From Oscillospiraceae bacterium (GTDB lineage: Bacteria; Bacillota; Clostridia; Oscillospirales; Oscillospiraceae): a stretch of 64,000 nucleotides of DNA. The stretch covers positions 17,934 to 81,933 of the forward strand of contig CADBCV010000006.1 in the NCBI GenBank assembly GCA_902793285.1, in the 5' to 3' direction. Positions within the stretch are counted from its first letter, which is position 1. Each line of letters begins with the position of its first letter. A program made the translations under genes and the position numbers. The notes below the pieces were generated by a model. That model was given only the letters and a program-made list of their open reading frames with translations, was not told where the DNA came from and did not search any database. This document shows positions 61,394 to 64,000 of the stretch, one piece after another.

Positions 61394-62335
61394 TTACTCG
61401 ACGCCGTAGAGGGCGAGAAACTCCTCCAGGCAGAGATTGTTGTCCGTCATGTAATGGGCCGCCTCGACGCCGACATAGCGGAAGTGCCAGGGCTCATAGA
61501 TGATGCCGGTGACGCTGTCGGCGCTGCCGCTCTTGTCGGCGGGATAGCGCACAACAAAGCCGTAGTCCGCGCAGTTGTCGCGCAGCCACTGATAGGTGGG
61601 CGTCTGCTCGAGGGAGCTGTCCTTGGTCTCGCGGTAGTAGTCCGTGATGTCGCAGGCGAGGCCCGTCTGGTGCTCACTGGTGCCGGGGCGGGCCACGATG
61701 GTGGCGGCGACATCCTCGGCATAGCCCTGGCCGATCTTGCGCTGGAACAGATAGCTCTGCTCATCGTAAGAGCGGTAGCCGGAGGAGAGATAGACCGGCA
61801 GCCCCGCGTCCTTGCAGCCCTGGGCAAACGCGAAGAGCTGGTCCGCGATGCGCAGGTCCACGGCGCAGCGGTTGGGGTTGTAGTTTGTCTGGATGTCCGT
61901 CTCGCTGAGCGTCATGTTGAGATAGCCCATTTGAGGCGGCTGATAGGTCTCGATCGGGTGCCAGGGATTTGCCAGCATCATCTCCCAGCTCTCCACGTCC
62001 ACATCCGGCGGGGCGGGCAGGCCGAGGGCGGCCGCGTTATCCCGCGCAAGCTGCAGCGTGGGGCTCACTTCCGGCTCCGCGGGCACGGGCTCCTCTGTCG
62101 GCTCGACCGCGGGGAGGTCGGGCGTTTCGGTGCTGTAGCTCATCTGGACGGGCGTCTCCTGCGGGGCGGTGATGACAGTGTCCGCCTGGAAGCCCTCGGG
62201 GTGCAGGCCGGTGGCGGGGCCCCAGGACGCTACATCGTCGCTGTGCCAATGGATCTGCTCCTGCCTGTAGGTATAAAAACCCAGAAAGAGCAGGGCGAGG
62301 ATGCCGATGATGATTCTTCCGACACGGTTTTTCAT
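61394..62335 (-). CDS. VanY-like D,D-/L,D-carboxypeptidase (M15B)
   Basis: A 313-residue membrane-anchored zinc peptidase. An N-terminal helix (GRIIIGILALLFLGFYTY) is followed by a Pro/Glu-rich linker and the M15B domain with LSSGYRSYDEQ, TSEHQTGLACDIT (His, Asp) and YEPWHFRYVG (Glu base, His). Family enzymes trim the terminal D-Ala from peptidoglycan stem peptides outside the membrane. SD AGGAGG precedes the ATG. Translation-distance coupling to the paralogue downstream suggests joint function. Confidence 0.92.
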   Translation of the reverse strand: MKNRVGRIIIGILALLFLGFYTYRQEQIHWHSDDVASWGPATGLHPEGFQADTVITAPQETPVQMSYSTETPDLPAVEPTEEPVPAEPEVSPTLQLARDNAAALGLPAPPDVDVESWEMMLANPWHPIETYQPPQMGYLNMTLSETDIQTNYNPNRCAVDLRIADQLFAFAQGCKDAGLPVYLSSGYRSYDEQSYLFQRKIGQGYAEDVAATIVARPGTSEHQTGLACDITDYYRETKDSSLEQTPTYQWLRDNCADYGFVVRYPADKSGSADSVTGIIYEPWHFRYVGVEAAHYMTDNNLCLEEFLALYGVE

Positions 62336-63003
62336 ACTGTCCTCCTAAGACTGAGCCGCCTGCCAAGCCTGCGTATAAGCGGCTGCGGAGTATGGAATCA
62401 ACCGGGAAAGCACCGCTCCCGGCTGTGCGTATTCATAGGTAACATAATAGCATTTTCATCCCCTGGGGTCAACTGGTTTTTCGTGCTTTCCCAGGGCAAA
62501 CGCGTGAAAGGGTAGGTTCGTGCCTGCGGGTGCATCGGCCCCTACGATGCATAGACTAACCGCCAGCTCCGTAGGGGTCGATGGCCCAGGCCAGCTTCTC
62601 TTGCCCTTTCAGGGCAATTCACCTTCTCCCCAGATCGACCCGAAACGTCACCACTTGGAAATCATGCGTATCAAGCGGAAACCCCCGTCCCCACCGTAGG
62701 GGCGGATATCATCCGCCCGGCGGTACAATGGCAGTTTGCGTATTTGCCCGGGCGACGTGCAAAAACGCCGGTTCCCCCGCGTGGGGCGTCGAGCTTGGTG
62801 CCCAGCGGGTAGACGCCGCCCCTACGGGGTCATTGCAAAAAGCGGTCGTCCATGGGATTCTTCGTCGCTGCGCTCCTCAGAATGACACGAATTCATGGAA
62901 CATAAAAACATCCCCCCGGGTTCTCCCGGGGGGATGCTGCGTTTCTCGGCTCCCCCTTTGGGGGAGCTGTCACGGCGGCGTGCCGCCGTGACTGAGAGGG
63001 TTC
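62336..63003. repeat. Gene-free stretch with mixed palindromic repeats
   Basis: No supported gene. It holds CCGTAGGGG-type arms at about 62530-62580 and 62695-62825 (GGCGGATATCATCCGCC, CCGCCCCTACGG), a GAATGACA end at 62860-62890 related to the 31655 element, and the CTCCCCCTTTGGGGGAG / GTCACGGC element at 62947-63002. Confidence 0.75.
62910..62937 (-). terminator. Intrinsic terminator downstream of the PFOR gene
   Basis: CATCCCCCCGGG pairs with CCCGGGGGGATG, followed on the minus strand by TTTTTATG. Confidence 0.82.
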
Positions 63004-64000
63004 TTATTCGTAGAGGGCCTTGAGCTTCATGAGGTGCGCGTAGCGCTTCTTGGCCTCCTCCTCGTTCTCGGTGAAGAGCCTCTCGGCACGGTCCGGGAAC
63101 TCGCGGGTGAGCCTCGAGTAGCGCGCCTCGTTCATCAGGAACTCACGGTAGCCGCCCGCGGGCTCCTTGCTGTCGAGCGTGAAGGGCTTCTCCGCGTCGG
63201 GGTTAAAGCGGAACAGGTTCCAGTACCCGCATTTGACCGCCTTGTCCATCTCAGTCTGGCAGTTGGTCATGCCGCCCTTGATGCTGTGCATCTCGCAGGG
63301 GGCATAGGCGATGATGAGGGACGGGCCCTTGTGCGCCTCAGCCTCGGCAATAGCCTTGAGCGTCTGCACCTTGTTCGCGCCCATGGCGATCTGTGCAACA
63401 TACACATAGCCGTAGGTCATGGCGATCTCCGCGAGGCTCTTGGCCTTGATCTCCTTGCCGGCCGCGGCAAACTGCGCCACCTGGCCGATGTTGGAGGCCT
63501 TGGACGCCTGGCCGCCGGTGTTGGAATAGACCTCGGTGTTGAAGACGAAGATGTTCACATCCTCGCCGGAAGCCAGCACATGGTCCACGCCGCCGAAGCC
63601 GATGTCGAAGGCCCAGCCGTCGCCGCCGAAGATCCACACGCTCTTCTTGTTGAGGTAATCCTTCTTGGCAAGAATCTCGTTGCAGTTGTCGCAGCGGTTT
63701 TCCTTGGCCTCCAGCAGGGCGATAAGGCGCTTGCTGGGCTCCTGGTTCTTGGCACCGTCATCATAGGTGTCAAGCCAATCCTGGGCAGCCTTGCGCATCT
63801 CGTCGCTCTTGGCGTTGGCAGCCATGAACTCCACGTTCTTCTTGAGATCCTCGCGGATCTTCTTCTGGCCGAGGTACATGCCGAGACCGTGCTCGGCGTT
63901 GTCTTCAAACAGGCTGTTTGCCCAGGCGGGGCCCTTGCCGGCCTTGTTCACGGTGTAGGGGCTCGTCGCCGCCGGGCCGCCCCAGATGGACGAGCAGCCG
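63004..64000 (-). CDS. nifJ: Pyruvate:ferredoxin oxidoreductase, C-terminal part (5' end cut off)
   Basis: The last 332 codons of a homodimeric PFOR of about 1170 residues, which turns pyruvate and CoA into acetyl-CoA, CO2 and reduced ferredoxin. Visible are GCSSIWGGPAATSPYTVNKAG, GPAWANSLFEDNAEHGLGM, the cysteine CDNCNE, and the thiamine diphosphate/Mg site GGDGWAFDIGFGG with NTEVYSNTGGQASK. The frame is open to the right edge, so the N-terminal domains lie outside. It supplies acetyl-CoA that AdhE at the other end of the window could reduce. Confidence 0.97.
   Translation of the reverse strand, partial: GCSSIWGGPAATSPYTVNKAGKGPAWANSLFEDNAEHGLGMYLGQKKIREDLKKNVEFMAANAKSDEMRKAAQDWLDTYDDGAKNQEPSKRLIALLEAKENRCDNCNEILAKKDYLNKKSVWIFGGDGWAFDIGFGGVDHVLASGEDVNIFVFNTEVYSNTGGQASKASNIGQVAQFAAAGKEIKAKSLAEIAMTYGYVYVAQIAMGANKVQTLKAIAEAEAHKGPSLIIAYAPCEMHSIKGGMTNCQTEMDKAVKCGYWNLFRFNPDAEKPFTLDSKEPAGGYREFLMNEARYSRLTREFPDRAERLFTENEEEAKKRYAHLMKLKALYE

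Overview
The window looks like part of a chromosome from a GC-rich, anaerobic, spore-forming member of the Clostridia, probably Oscillospiraceae-like. The spore genes spmA/spmB and dpaA/dpaB, an AbrB-type regulator with a C-terminal zinc finger, RNase Y, pyruvate:ferredoxin oxidoreductase and AdhE all point that way, as do abundant short palindromic repeats of the CCGTAGGGG...CCCCTACGG kind. The family assignment is inference from gene content and style; no 16S gene is present. Because GC is high, long antisense open frames are everywhere and are not genes. Start codons below were chosen by Shine-Dalgarno (SD) position and are often TTG or GTG.

Layout. 1-5.4 kb: adhE (cut by the window edge), a signal-peptidase-like protein lacking its catalytic residues, and a glucan branching enzyme. 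5.4-11.5 kb: a MerR regulator divergent from a secreted FMN/FAD reductase, then a TetR regulator divergent from lon with shared operators. 11.5-24.1 kb: an envelope region with lipoproteins, an orphan receiver-winged-helix regulator, three tiny double-glycine-leader LysM proteins, a YdcF-type membrane protein, a secreted repeat protein, a VanX-type dipeptidase, a nitroreductase, a lipid kinase and an MFS symporter. 24-31.5 kb: YczE-type protein, GntR-ABC operon, HtrA protease, spmA-spmB, AbrB. 31.7-36.5 kb: rny, inositol monophosphatase, dpaA-dpaB. 36.5-43.7 kb: a glycosyltransferase-like protein with a GPH symporter and alpha-galactosidase, then a four-gene cluster around a DUF6765-like protein. 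43.7-54 kb: cysK, DUF362, metallophosphatase, peroxidase-ohrR, lipoprotein, Suv3-like helicase, MBL hydrolase, flavodoxin-like and cyclophilin-like proteins. 54-64 kb: an autoregulated TetR, DUF3795, a GNAT-hydrolase fusion, a MATE pseudogene, a tRNA-Gln with an integrase scar, DUF3810, DUF1015, two VanY-type proteins (one missing the catalytic Glu) and the C-terminal part of pyruvate:ferredoxin oxidoreductase.

The most exciting candidate is a small exported-protein regulon. Three separate genes (13857, 17696, 23980 on the minus strand) each encode a 70-78 residue protein with a bacteriocin-type leader whose Gly-Gly lies at exactly residues 18-19, followed by a single LysM domain. Two of them, plus a secreted repeat protein at 15670, have a promoter made of two direct TGTGAC heptamers with an 11-bp period placed exactly 10 nt before the -10 box. 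That is the geometry used by OmpR/PhoB/SARP-type winged-helix activators, and an orphan regulator of that class is encoded directly upstream of the first leader-LysM gene. A fourth copy of the promoter at 56895 drives a short transcript with an SD but no reading frame. No C39-peptidase exporter lies in the window.

A second notable theme is a family of nested inverted repeats (12248, 43736, 48600) with variable outer arms and a conserved inner hairpin core.
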